From: JBOZRQ01 sp050789255
Lineage (GTDB): Bacteria > Bacillota > Sulfobacillia > Symbiobacteriales > Symbiobacteriaceae
Reading direction: 5' to 3'
NCBI GenBank assembly: GCA_050789255.1
Contig: JBOZRQ010000011.1
Span: 62,001-126,000 of the forward strand
DNA: 64,000 nt
Below the pieces are notes generated by a model, which made no database searches, had not been told where the DNA came from, and worked only from the letters and a program-made list of their open reading frames with translations. Every line of letters starts with the position of its first letter. Within the stretch, counting starts at the first letter, position 1. The position numbers and the translations under genes were made by a program. Below are positions 35,276 through 43,628 of the stretch, piece after piece.

Positions 35276-36088
35276 TTAGACCAACTTCTTGCGCAGCCAG
35301 CTCGACCCGGCGTCGATGAGGCTGACGACCACGATGATGCCGAAGAGGATGATGCCGACCCGCTCCCAGGCTCGCTGCTGAATCGCGAAGATCAGCGGGG
35401 CGCCGATGCCGCCGGCGCCTACGACGCCGAGCACGGTGGCGGCACGGGAGTTGATCTCAAACCGGTAGATCGCATAGCTTGCGAACTCGGGGAGCACCTG
35501 GGGGATGATGGCGAACCAGATCTGCTGGACCCGGTTGGCGCCCGTGGAGGCCAGCGCCTCGATCGGGCCCCGGTCCACCGACTCGACCGCCTCGCCGTAG
35601 AGCTTGCCCAGCATGCCGATCGAATGGAATCCCATGGCCAGAATACCGGCCAGCGGGCCCGGACCCACACCCTTGATGAAGACGATCGCCAGGATCACCT
35701 CGGGGAAGACCCGGATGGCGTTCAGCAGGAACTTGCCCACCGGGGTGAACCGCCTGGCCATGTTCTTGGCGGCCAGGAAGCCGAAGGGCAGGGCAAGGAT
35801 CGAGGCGAGGAGGGTGCCGAGCACAGCCATCTGGATCGTTTCGATGATCTTCAGGGTCAGCTCGGGCAGATAGGACCATTCAGCCTCAAAGATCATACGC
35901 CGGAACATGCTCCCCATGCTTGGCCAGGTGGCAGACCAGTCCGGCATGTGCGTCTCAAGGCCGGAGACGGCCCAATAGAGAAGGGCCACCGTCGCCAGGA
36001 CCCAGAACGGCGTCACAAACTTCTTGAGCGTTGCGGTCAGGCCGACCTGGGCCGCAGACGCTTGGTTCGTCTTGCTTTCAGGCCTCAT
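35276..36088 (-). CDS. phnE: Phosphonate/phosphate-type ABC transporter permease (second PhnE)
   Basis: The 270-residue permease has about six membrane segments and the PhnE-type cytoplasmic loop SVDRGPIEALASTGANRVQQIWFAIIPQ, which docks the ATPase. It pairs with the other PhnE encoded upstream; the start codon overlaps that gene by ATGA. Substrate may be phosphonate, phosphite or another oxyanion. No C-P lyase or phosphonatase genes are in the window, so phosphonate use is not shown. Confidence 0.9.
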   Translation of the reverse strand: MRPESKTNQASAAQVGLTATLKKFVTPFWVLATVALLYWAVSGLETHMPDWSATWPSMGSMFRRMIFEAEWSYLPELTLKIIETIQMAVLGTLLASILALPFGFLAAKNMARRFTPVGKFLLNAIRVFPEVILAIVFIKGVGPGPLAGILAMGFHSIGMLGKLYGEAVESVDRGPIEALASTGANRVQQIWFAIIPQVLPEFASYAIYRFEINSRAATVLGVVGAGGIGAPLIFAIQQRAWERVGIILFGIIVVVSLIDAGSSWLRKKLV

Positions 36089-37035
36089 ACCAACCGCTCC
36101 CTCAGTTTGGTGCTGACAAAGTCCATCATCATGACGGCGATCATCATCACGGCGATGACGGCGCCGACCTTGGGATAGCGCATCAAGTTCAGGTCGGCGT
36201 ACAGGCGCTGGCCGATGCCGCCGGCGCCGACCAGACCCAGAATCGTCGAGGCGCGCACGCAGATCTCCAGGACGTACAGGGTGTAGGCCAGGTACTGCGG
36301 CAGCACCTGGGGCACCACGCCGTAGCGGATCTGCTGAAGCCGGTTGCCGCCCACCGCCTGCATCGCTTCGAGGGGACCGGGATCGATCGCCTCGATCGAC
36401 TCCGAGAGGAGCTTGGCCACCAGGGCAAAGGCGAAGACCGACAGAGCCATCACGCCGGGCAGGGCGCCCAGGCCGAAGGCGCCGGAGAGCACCGCGGCCA
36501 GCACCATGTCCGGAATGGTACGGATCAGGTTCAGTATAGAGCGGATGAGGTAGTAGAGCACTTTCGACTTCACAAGGTTCCGGGCGGCGAGCAGACTGAA
36601 CGGGATTGCCAGCAGGGCGCCGATCGCCGTGCCCACAATCGCCATACGGAAGGTCTGAAGCAGGTCGGGCAGCGAGTCCTTAGCGAACTGCAGGGTCTCC
36701 TTAAAGCTGCCCATCCCCTGATACAGGTAGAGGGTCTTTTCATCTTCACAGACGGCCTTTACCTTTTCGGGATAGTGCTTCTCGGTGATCTGGTTGTTCG
36801 GACCCCATGCCTGGTTGGCCAGATTGCAGGTGTTGATGGCCTCGAAGTTGGCGAGCTTCATAACGAGATCGCCCATGTTCGCCCAGGTCTCCCCGCTGGC
36901 GAACTTGCCCACCGAGATCCCAAGGCCGCTTGAGGCCCACATATAGATGACTAGTACAATGGCAATCGAGAGCAGCGACTTGAGTCCCCGCATCTCCTGC
37001 CACCTTGTTTTCACTGGTTTGGAGGGAGCGCTCAT
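36085..37035 (-). CDS. phnE: Phosphonate/phosphate-type ABC transporter permease (first PhnE) with external loop
   Basis: The 316-residue permease has a first membrane segment (about 20-38), then an unusually long outside loop of about 70 residues with two cysteines (NTCNLANQ and KAVCEDE), then the permease core with SIEAIDPGPLEAMQAVGGNRLQQIRYGVVPQ. PhnE proteins are usually about 260-280 residues, so the loop explains the extra length. The cysteines could form a disulfide. It overlaps phnC by 4 nt upstream and the second phnE by 4 nt downstream. Confidence 0.9.
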   Translation of the reverse strand: MSAPSKPVKTRWQEMRGLKSLLSIAIVLVIYMWASSGLGISVGKFASGETWANMGDLVMKLANFEAINTCNLANQAWGPNNQITEKHYPEKVKAVCEDEKTLYLYQGMGSFKETLQFAKDSLPDLLQTFRMAIVGTAIGALLAIPFSLLAARNLVKSKVLYYLIRSILNLIRTIPDMVLAAVLSGAFGLGALPGVMALSVFAFALVAKLLSESIEAIDPGPLEAMQAVGGNRLQQIRYGVVPQVLPQYLAYTLYVLEICVRASTILGLVGAGGIGQRLYADLNLMRYPKVGAVIAVMMIAVMMMDFVSTKLRERLV

Positions 37036-37817
37036 GCGCCTTCCTCCCTGACCGCGCCGGCCCGGGTATCCTCGGGGCGGATCTTACGGCCGTAAATCTC
37101 CTCAAAGGTCTTCTCCGACACATCCCCGGCGGGGCCGTCATAGACCACCTGCCCGGCCCGCATGCCAATGATGCGGTCGGCATACTCCTGGGCCATATCG
37201 ATGAAGTGCAGGTTCACCAGCGTGGTGATCTTGTCTTCGCGGTTGATGCGCTTCAGGTCGCGCATAACGGCGTGCGAGGTGGGCGGATCCAGCGAGGCGA
37301 CGGGCTCGTCGGCGAGGATCAGGCGGGGGTTCTGGCACAGGGCCCGGGCGATCGAGACCCGCTGCTGCTGACCGCCGGAGAGGGCATCGGCACGGTTGAA
37401 GGTCTTCTCGGCGATGCCTACCCGTTCCAGCGCCTTCTTGGCCATTTCCACATCGTCGGCGGAGAACATGCCCAGGAGGCTGCGCAGCGTCCCCGTGTGA
37501 CCGAGGCGGCCGGCCAGCACGTTCTGGAGCACCGAAGAGCGCTTGACCAGGTTATAGTTCTGGAAGATCATGCCGACCTTGGTGCGCCAACGGCGCAGCT
37601 CGGCATCGCTCATTTTCAGGATGTCGTGGCCGTCGGCCAGCAGTTCGCCGGCGGTGGGCTGAACAAGGCGGTTGATCGACCGAATCAGGGTGGACTTACC
37701 CGCCCCCGACAGGCCGACGATGACGACAAACTCGCCTTCCTTGATGGACAGGTTCACGTTCTTGAGGGCTTGAGTGCCGTCTGGAAAGGTTTTACTAATA
37801 TTCTTGAACTCGAGCAC
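37032..37817 (-). CDS. phnC: Phosphonate/phosphate-type ABC transporter ATP-binding protein
   Basis: The 261-residue ATPase has Walker A GLSGAGKST (residues 35-43), the ABC signature LSGGQQQR, Walker B LILADEPVASLD and the H-loop LHFID. The sequence is most like PhnC (NYNLVKRSSVLQNVLAGRLG is typical). The GTG start at 37817 lies in the gap after the phnD-phnC hairpin. It energises the two PhnE permeases. Confidence 0.93.
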   Translation of the reverse strand: MLEFKNISKTFPDGTQALKNVNLSIKEGEFVVIVGLSGAGKSTLIRSINRLVQPTAGELLADGHDILKMSDAELRRWRTKVGMIFQNYNLVKRSSVLQNVLAGRLGHTGTLRSLLGMFSADDVEMAKKALERVGIAEKTFNRADALSGGQQQRVSIARALCQNPRLILADEPVASLDPPTSHAVMRDLKRINREDKITTLVNLHFIDMAQEYADRIIGMRAGQVVYDGPAGDVSEKTFEEIYGRKIRPEDTRAGAVREEGA

Positions 37818-37845
37818 CGTGCAACCACACCCTTTTCCCCGAGAG

Positions 37846-37883
37846 TGAAAGCCGCCCCGTGACCGCGAGAGTCACGGGGCGGC
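37846..37883 (-). terminator. Hairpin between phnD and phnC
   Basis: A perfect 13-bp stem (37851-37863 with 37871-37883, 7-nt loop) is followed on the minus strand by TTTC. It lies inside the operon, so it may cause partial termination or protect the upstream message. That would make more binding protein than ATPase and permease, as is common in ABC operons. Confidence 0.75.
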
Positions 37884-37913
37884 CTGTGCAGCCATCAGCG
37901 ATAGCGAAGCTGG

Positions 37914-38897
37914 TTACTTCTTCTTCTGCAGCTCAGCCTTCAGATCGACGCCCATCTGGGCGGCCATATCCTTGACGACCTTGTAGTCGGCGTCCTTGGC
38001 CTGAGCAAAGTTGTCAATCGTGTACAGGTCCTTCAGTACCTTCTTGCCGTCCGGAGTGGCGGCGTAGGTGAAGAAGGCGGTCTGGATCTTGGTCACCAGG
38101 TCGTTGGGCAGGTCCTTGCGGACGGAGACGGTGTCGTTGGGGATCCAGTCGGTGAAAGCGACGACCTTCAGCTTCTGCTTGACGTCCGGGAGATCCTTCT
38201 CCAGGTTGCTGCGGGCATCCTCGAAGGACCAGGCGGCGTCAACGGTCTTGGTGTAGACATTCTTGACGGCGGAGTCGTGAGCGCCGGCGAAGATCACGTC
38301 GGAGAAGAACTTGCCCTTCTCGACGTCAACCCCAGCGCCCTTCATGAAGGAGGCCGGGAAGAGGTAGCCGGAGGTCGAGCCGGGATCGACGAAGGCGAGC
38401 TTCTTGCCCTTCAGGGCGTCGAAGGTGGCCTTGCAGGTCTTGTCCTTGGCGGGTTCGCAGACGGGAACGTTGTCCTCGGCGCGGGTGGTCAGCTGGGCAC
38501 GATACTGGAAGGAGGTGCCGCGGACCGACTTGAGGATGGGCTTGACGCCGTAGTCGCTGCTGGCCACGACGTAGCTGAGCGGGTTCAGGAAGCCGATGTC
38601 GATCTGCTTGGAACCCATGCCTTCAACGACGGCGGCGAAGTTGGCGCCAACGTAGGTCTCAACCTTGATCCCGAGCTCCTTGGACAGGTAGTCGGACATG
38701 GGCTTGACCTTGTCGGAGATGCCGGCAGCGTCCTGCGAGGGCACGAAGCCGATGGTCAGCTTCTCCAGGTTCCAGGGGTTGCTGGGGGCGGCGGGCTTGT
38801 TCTCTGCCGGCTTGGGGGTCTCCTTGGCGCCGCTGCAGCCGGCCACTACGACCATGGACAGAGCCACGAGTGCAGCACCAAAACGTTTGGCCATCAT
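37914..38897 (-). CDS. phnD: Phosphonate/phosphate-type ABC transporter substrate-binding lipoprotein
   Basis: The 327-residue protein has a lipoprotein signal (VVVAGCSG, Cys at about 21) and the PhnD fold. It shows LTIGFVPSQDA near residue 49, KPMSDYLSKELGIKVE, then GFLNPLSYVVA, FVDPGSTSGYLFPASF and GAHDSAVKNV. These motifs are shared by phosphonate, phosphite and phosphate binders, so the ligand is not settled. It contains the external pair VPVCEPAKDKTCK, possibly a disulfide. ATG 38897 or the next ATG is the start, after GGAGGTAGGGA. It is the first gene of phnDCEE. Confidence 0.92.
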   Translation of the reverse strand: MMAKRFGAALVALSMVVVAGCSGAKETPKPAENKPAAPSNPWNLEKLTIGFVPSQDAAGISDKVKPMSDYLSKELGIKVETYVGANFAAVVEGMGSKQIDIGFLNPLSYVVASSDYGVKPILKSVRGTSFQYRAQLTTRAEDNVPVCEPAKDKTCKATFDALKGKKLAFVDPGSTSGYLFPASFMKGAGVDVEKGKFFSDVIFAGAHDSAVKNVYTKTVDAAWSFEDARSNLEKDLPDVKQKLKVVAFTDWIPNDTVSVRKDLPNDLVTKIQTAFFTYAATPDGKKVLKDLYTIDNFAQAKDADYKVVKDMAAQMGVDLKAELQKKK

Positions 38898-39220
38898 CTT
38901 GTTTCCCTACCTCCGTCTGTCTCTGTGTGTAACCCCGCGATTCCGAAGTATGATTCGCTAATCTAGGGCGTATCCCTTCTTGTCACTTAAAATTTGGTCC
39001 CCCATAACAATCACGTCTAAACTGCGAAACCGTTCTGGCATATGGCACTTTTGTACTAATAGATGAGCTTATCGTGTAGACTAGCCGTCGTCAGATCGTA
39101 TCTGCCCAAATCAGAACGGCTTATGGTATACTTCTGGAAGAAATTGCGCCTTAGGACTGCTGGACGGGTCCCGCAGCCCCAACGATAGTTCTATGGCAAA
39201 CTAGGAGGTTGTAACTGCCC
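38898..39220. other. Divergent intergenic region between phnD and the FNR gene
   Basis: No gene is visible. It is markedly more A+T-rich than its surroundings and must hold promoters for both directions. On the plus strand TGGTATACT is a good extended -10 box. I see no Pho box or riboswitch I can name. Confidence 0.6.
39124..39132 (+). promoter_or_regulatory. Extended -10 promoter for the FNR-HAD operon
   Basis: TGGTATACT (TATACT at 39127-39132) is an extended -10 element about 90 nt upstream of the FNR gene start. No strong -35 is seen, which is acceptable for extended -10 promoters. Confidence 0.5.
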
Positions 39221-40234
39221 ATGTCCACCCAGAAGGATCTCTTCGACATCATCATCGTAGGGGCTGGACCGACCGGACTGTTCGGTGTCTTTTACGCCGG
39301 TTTGCGCGGCATGAAGACGAAGGTCATCGAGGCCCTGCCCGAGGTCGGCGGGCAGCTTACCGCCCTCTACCCGGAAAAGGACATCTTCGACGTGGCGGGC
39401 TTCCCCCGGGTCGGGGCAAAGAAGCTGGTCGAAGCCTGCAAGGAGCAGGCCGACGGCGCCAACCCGAACACGATCTACGTCTTCAACCAGCGGGTCGACA
39501 GCCTGAACAAGCTGGAGGACGGCACCTTTGAACTGGAGACCCACGTGGGCGAGAAGCACTACGCCAAGTGCGTGGTCCTCAGCGCCGGCATTGGTGCTTT
39601 CGAGCCCAACCGCCACCCGGCTGAAACTACCCGGGCCTACGAGCAGAAGGGCGTCTTCTACAGCGTCATCAACCTGGAGCAGTACCAGGACAAGAACGTC
39701 CTGGTGGTCGGCGGCGGCGACTCGGCCGTAGACTACGCACTGATGACCGAGCCCATCGCCAAGTCTGTCACCCTGATCCATCGCCGCGACGGCTTCCGTG
39801 CCCACCAGGAGAGCCTGAACAAGCTGGCCGAGTCCAAGGTTCAGGTCAAGCTCTTCTACGAACTGCGCAGCGTCGCGGGCGACTCCAACTGGGTCAAGAC
39901 GGCCACCATTTTCGACAACCGCACCGGCGAGGAGAGCACCATCGACGTCGACTATGTCGTGCTCGGCACCGGCTTTAAGGCCTCCCTTGGCCGCATGCTG
40001 GAGTGGGGCATCGACATTGAGGGCAAGAAGCAGTTCATCACCAATTCCAAGGGCGAAACCAACGTGCCCGGCGTGTACGCCGCCGGCGACATCGCCTACT
40101 ACCCCGGCAAGATCCGCCTGATCGCCACCGGATTCGGCGAGGTGGCCACGGCCGTCAACAACGCCGCCGCCTACATCAACCCCGGCTCGTCGGTCTTCCC
40201 CGGCCACTCCTCCGAGGCTTCGGGCCACAAGTAA
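39221..40234 (+). CDS. Ferredoxin--NADP(+) reductase, thioredoxin-reductase-like (YumC type)
   Basis: The 337-residue flavoprotein matches the YumC-type FNR family. FAD binding is at GAGPTGLFG (residues 14-22), followed by EALPEVGGQLTALYPEKDIFDVAGFP. The NADP site is GGGDSAVD with HRRDGFRAHQ, and the C-terminal FAD block is GVYAAGDIAYYPGK. The CxxC of thioredoxin reductases is absent, as expected for these FNRs. It moves electrons between NADPH and ferredoxin or flavodoxin. ATG at 39221 follows AGGAGG at 12 nt. The HAD gene follows after 17 nt. Confidence 0.93.
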   Translation: MSTQKDLFDIIIVGAGPTGLFGVFYAGLRGMKTKVIEALPEVGGQLTALYPEKDIFDVAGFPRVGAKKLVEACKEQADGANPNTIYVFNQRVDSLNKLEDGTFELETHVGEKHYAKCVVLSAGIGAFEPNRHPAETTRAYEQKGVFYSVINLEQYQDKNVLVVGGGDSAVDYALMTEPIAKSVTLIHRRDGFRAHQESLNKLAESKVQVKLFYELRSVAGDSNWVKTATIFDNRTGEESTIDVDYVVLGTGFKASLGRMLEWGIDIEGKKQFITNSKGETNVPGVYAAGDIAYYPGKIRLIATGFGEVATAVNNAAAYINPGSSVFPGHSSEASGHK

Positions 40235-40251
40235 GCAGGGAGGAAAGCTAT

Positions 40252-40944
40252 TTGCAGCAACGGCTTGAGTCCATCCAATGGCTCTTTATGGACCCGTCGG
40301 TCCTGCTGAACGAGGGAGACTCCGACCGGGAAGCCCGCCGCAATATCGCGGCGGCGCTGGCCAAGCGTGGCCGGCCGGTCGGGCAGGAGCAGGTCGAGCG
40401 CGCCTGGATGCAGGCGATCTCGGCGCCGCGCCCGGTCCATCCCCTGGTGGGCGCCGTCCAGCTGCTCGCTCCGGATACCGGCACCTCCACCGCAGTTGTG
40501 GAGGAGGTCATCCGGGGCAGCCGGAACCTGGACACGCTCTTCCCCGGCGTTCAACTGGCCCTACAGTCGTTGCAGGCGAAGTATAAGCTGGGTATCATCG
40601 GCCCCTACCGGCTCCCCGGCACCCGCTCCCGGCTGGATAAGTTCCACCTGAGCTTCGGGGTCGTTGCGCTCAGCGACGAGCTGAACCTCTCCCACCGGCT
40701 TGATGTGGGGACCAAGCCTGACCCGGCACTCTTTACGTGGGCGCTGAAGAAGGCAGGGTGCCCGCCGCAGCGGGCGGCTTACGCCAGCGACCGGGTCGAC
40801 CTGGGCCTGGCGCCGGCCAAGGCGGCCGGCATGACCACGATCTGGGTGCGGGCGACGAACCATAAGCTCCGGTACCCCCGGATCTCGGCGGAGACGCCGG
40901 ATCTAGCGCTCAACTCGATCAGCGAGTTGGCGTCCCTGGTATAG
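40252..40944 (+). CDS. HAD-like protein with degenerate motif I
   Basis: The 230-residue protein has a HAD fold: WLFMDPSVLL (Asp14 as the only acidic residue of motif I), GIIGPYRLPG as motif II, TKPDPALFTWALKKAG as motif III and YASDRVDLGLAPAKAAGM as motif IV. The second Asp of DxD is Ser, so it may not be a normal phosphatase. TTG at 40252 follows GGGAGGA. It is likely co-transcribed with the FNR gene and followed by a strong terminator. Confidence 0.8.
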   Translation: MQQRLESIQWLFMDPSVLLNEGDSDREARRNIAAALAKRGRPVGQEQVERAWMQAISAPRPVHPLVGAVQLLAPDTGTSTAVVEEVIRGSRNLDTLFPGVQLALQSLQAKYKLGIIGPYRLPGTRSRLDKFHLSFGVVALSDELNLSHRLDVGTKPDPALFTWALKKAGCPPQRAAYASDRVDLGLAPAKAAGMTTIWVRATNHKLRYPRISAETPDLALNSISELASLV

Positions 40945-40953
40945 AAGCCTGAA

Positions 40954-40990
40954 AGGCTCAAGAAGCGCTGGCCGCTTCTTGAGCCTTTTT
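40954..40990 (+). terminator. Intrinsic terminator
   Basis: A 14-bp stem (40954-40967 with 40973-40986) with a short loop is followed by TTTTT, 10 nt after the HAD gene. Confidence 0.92.
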
Positions 40991-41029
40991 CGTAGATGAC
41001 TTCCGATCGTTCTCAGAGGAGGTAGTCCG

Positions 41030-42295
41030 ATGCTCCTCATCAGCCACTATGTCTTGGATGTTCAGCTCGCATTCGCCCCAGATTTCCTGCCTCGGTCCGC
41101 ACCCGGCACGTTGAGCGTCTCGGCTCTCCTTCGGGTGCAGAACACCGATACGGCGCCTGCGTCCGCCTTGTCATTGCTGTTCTACCGGTTGCATTCGGTG
41201 TCGAACGTGTCCGTGGATGGCGTCGGCGCCAGAGCGGTCAGTAGGCTGACGGGCTTAGCAGGACTGGAGAGGCATCAGGTGAATGCGGTTGTCGTGGAGT
41301 TCCCGGAGCCGCTTAAGCCCGGGGCCTCATGTGAGGTGAGCCTGAGGTACGCCGGCGTCACCGCGGGCGCTCGGGAAGTCTGGCCGTACATGTGGGACTC
41401 GGTCACCCGCGACTACACGCTGCTCCGGCCGGACATCATCTGGTACCCGGTGGCCGCTACTCCCGATCAGGCAAGCCAACAACTGGCGTACTGGCAGCCC
41501 AAGCACTTCGACGTCACCGTGCACGTGCCGGATGGCTACATGGCGGCGGCGCCCAACCTCGTGGCGTGGGAGAACGGGGTGGCACGCTTCCGTACAGCGG
41601 TGCCGCGGGAACGGTTCGACCTGGCCGTGGCGCCGTTCTCTCGCCTTGATGGCGGCGGCGTTTCGGTGTACCACTTGGCCGAAAATGCACCGTGGGGGAG
41701 TTCGGTGATCACCTGGGCAAACGCTGCTGTCCGCGGCCTTACCGACCGGCTGGGACCCCGCAGTGCGGATAACCTGGCCATTGTCCAGATTCCCATGGGC
41801 TGGGGGTCACAGAGCTCGCCGGGCTTCATTCTCCAGCAGGCGGCGGCGCCCGATGATTGGTACGCAGCCGCAGAAGTCGTGCACGAGGTCAGCCACTTCT
41901 GGACACCTGCGCCCGCCGATTGGCCCAAGCGGTTTTCCGACGAGTCCCTGGCCAGTTTCTTTCAATACGTGTTGGTCGGCGATCTGTTTGGGCCGGACCG
42001 GGCGGCGGAGCAGCTCGCTATCTTCAAACGATCTGTGGACCGGGCATCGGGCGCTCACGAGGGTCGGTTCCTGGACAAGCATCTGGGCGAGGGTCTGCAC
42101 AGCGCGGTCTGGTACTCCAAGGGCGCCCTGGCTCTGCATAGCCTGAGGGACCAACTGGGTGATGAGCAGTTCTGGGGTTTGCTGCGCGAGTACATAGCGG
42201 AGCCCAAAGCGACGGCCCTTGGATTTGTTGAGCTCTTGAAGCGACACAGCCCCGGACCGGAGAGTGACGCTTTCGTCAAAGCCTGGTTCGGATAG
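41030..42295 (+). CDS. M1-like zinc metallopeptidase
   Basis: The 421-residue protein resembles the gluzincin M1 group. An N-terminal beta domain (about 1-200) precedes a catalytic helix with HEVSH (residues 285-289) and a downstream Glu305 in SDESLASFF, aligning with the NEGFASY block of M1 aminopeptidases. The spacing is 15 residues instead of the usual 18, and the GAMEN exopeptidase motif is not evident (MGWGSQSSPG there). Substrate is unknown. There is no signal peptide. ATG at 41030 has AGAGGAGG upstream. Confidence 0.78.
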   Translation: MLLISHYVLDVQLAFAPDFLPRSAPGTLSVSALLRVQNTDTAPASALSLLFYRLHSVSNVSVDGVGARAVSRLTGLAGLERHQVNAVVVEFPEPLKPGASCEVSLRYAGVTAGAREVWPYMWDSVTRDYTLLRPDIIWYPVAATPDQASQQLAYWQPKHFDVTVHVPDGYMAAAPNLVAWENGVARFRTAVPRERFDLAVAPFSRLDGGGVSVYHLAENAPWGSSVITWANAAVRGLTDRLGPRSADNLAIVQIPMGWGSQSSPGFILQQAAAPDDWYAAAEVVHEVSHFWTPAPADWPKRFSDESLASFFQYVLVGDLFGPDRAAEQLAIFKRSVDRASGAHEGRFLDKHLGEGLHSAVWYSKGALALHSLRDQLGDEQFWGLLREYIAEPKATALGFVELLKRHSPGPESDAFVKAWFG

Positions 42296-42336
42296 GTCAC
42301 AGGATTCGCCGCACATTTCTCCGGGGCAACGAAAAG

Positions 42337-42382
42337 ACCTCCCCCACCGTCCAAGGACTACACGGCTGGGGGAGGTTTTTTC
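42337..42382 (+). terminator. Terminator abutting the next start codon
   Basis: A 10-bp stem (42337-42346 with 42367-42376) is followed by TTTTTC and then the GTG start at 42383. It terminates the peptidase transcript. Its 3' arm GGGGGAGG also supplies the only SD of the next gene. Confidence 0.85.
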
Positions 42383-43585
42383 GTGATATTCCGTCGCAAG
42401 GTGTATAAGGTCCGGCCTGAGCAGGTCGAGCCGTTTACCAGGTTCTTCGAGGAGTACTTGCTGCCCAACCAGCTCAAGCATGGGGCGGAGATCGTCGGGC
42501 GTTGGGTCAGCGAGGATCGGAGCGAGATTATCGCCCTCTGGCGCTACCGGAGCCGAGCGGACTACGAGCGCATTGAGGGACTGGTCCGTCAGGACGAGAT
42601 GCACCGGCGGGCGCAGGAGCGCCGGCGGGAGCTGGGCGATCTGTTCCTGGAGAGTTCGCAGGACTTCCTTGAGCCCACCGGGCGGTATGGGTATCCCCGG
42701 CACAAGGTCTCGGCGGCCGGGTACATCACCAATGAGCGGGGCGAGGTCCTGCTGGTAAAGACCTTCTGGCGCAGTGAGACCTGGGAGATTCCCGGCGGGC
42801 TGGTCCACGAGGGCGAGTCGCCGCTGGAAGCCGTAGTCCGGGAGGTCCGGGAGGAGTCCGGCATCGACGTCCGCATCACCGGACTAACCGGCGCCTACTG
42901 CAACGGGACCACCGGCATCGTCAACCTGGTCTTCCGGGGGGTGGCCGTAGGCGGCGAACTCCGGACATCGGACGAGACGGCCGAGGTGCGCTGGCAGGCG
43001 CTCACGCCCGAGAACGTCGGGCAGTGGATCACACGCCCGCAGTACGCCCTGCGGGTACTGGATGCGATGCGAGGGCTCGATGCCCCCTGCACGACCTACC
43101 AGGTTCGGCCCTACGAGGTCCGGGAGCGGATCGTTCCCGGCGTTCGCCGCCGGGGCGCCGTCATTCTGGTGCGGGGCGATGAGGTCGCGCTGGTCCAGCG
43201 GGTTCGGGACGGCCAGACATACTACCTCTTCCCGGGCGGAGGCGTGGAACCGGGTGAGACTCCTGACCAGGCCACCCAGCGTGAGGCGCTGGAGGAGCTT
43301 GGCCTGAACGTGCGTCTGGAGCGGCTGGGCGCCGTCGTGGAGTTCGGGCAGAATCTGCAGTACTTCTACCTGGCTACGGTCGGACCCGGCCAGGAGTTTG
43401 GTCTGCCGTCTGGTCCTGAGCTCACAGGCCACCCGGACTACGTCAGCCGGGGCAGCTACACCCCCGTGTGGGTACCGGTGGCGACCTTGCTCGAGCTCGA
43501 CGTGCGCCCTCACTCGCTGGCGGAGGCGCTGGCCTCGGGCGCCCTCCTGCGGGCGCAGGTAACCATCTACCTTCTGGATCAGTGA
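42383..43585 (+). CDS. NIPSNAP-like domain fused to two Nudix hydrolase domains
   Basis: The 400-residue protein joins an N-terminal NIPSNAP/ABM-like small barrel (about 1-90: YKVRPEQVEPFTRFFEEYLLPNQLKHGAEIVG, in blocks) to two Nudix domains. The first Nudix box (residues 139-161) and the second (286-308) both fit GX5EX7REUXEEXGU with all catalytic acids intact. Nudix enzymes cleave nucleoside diphosphates linked to another group; the substrates here are unknown. The in-frame GTG at 42383 is immediately after a terminator, and the SD is in the stem. Confidence 0.85.
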   Translation: MIFRRKVYKVRPEQVEPFTRFFEEYLLPNQLKHGAEIVGRWVSEDRSEIIALWRYRSRADYERIEGLVRQDEMHRRAQERRRELGDLFLESSQDFLEPTGRYGYPRHKVSAAGYITNERGEVLLVKTFWRSETWEIPGGLVHEGESPLEAVVREVREESGIDVRITGLTGAYCNGTTGIVNLVFRGVAVGGELRTSDETAEVRWQALTPENVGQWITRPQYALRVLDAMRGLDAPCTTYQVRPYEVRERIVPGVRRRGAVILVRGDEVALVQRVRDGQTYYLFPGGGVEPGETPDQATQREALEELGLNVRLERLGAVVEFGQNLQYFYLATVGPGQEFGLPSGPELTGHPDYVSRGSYTPVWVPVATLLELDVRPHSLAEALASGALLRAQVTIYLLDQ

Positions 43586-43628
43586 GGCGAGGGGCTGGCG
43601 GTTCGAGGCGAGGGGCATGCGGTGCAGA

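Noticed and set aside
38898..39000. Pho-box control of phnD
   Set aside because: I could not find tandem TTAACA-like repeats upstream of phnD on the minus strand.
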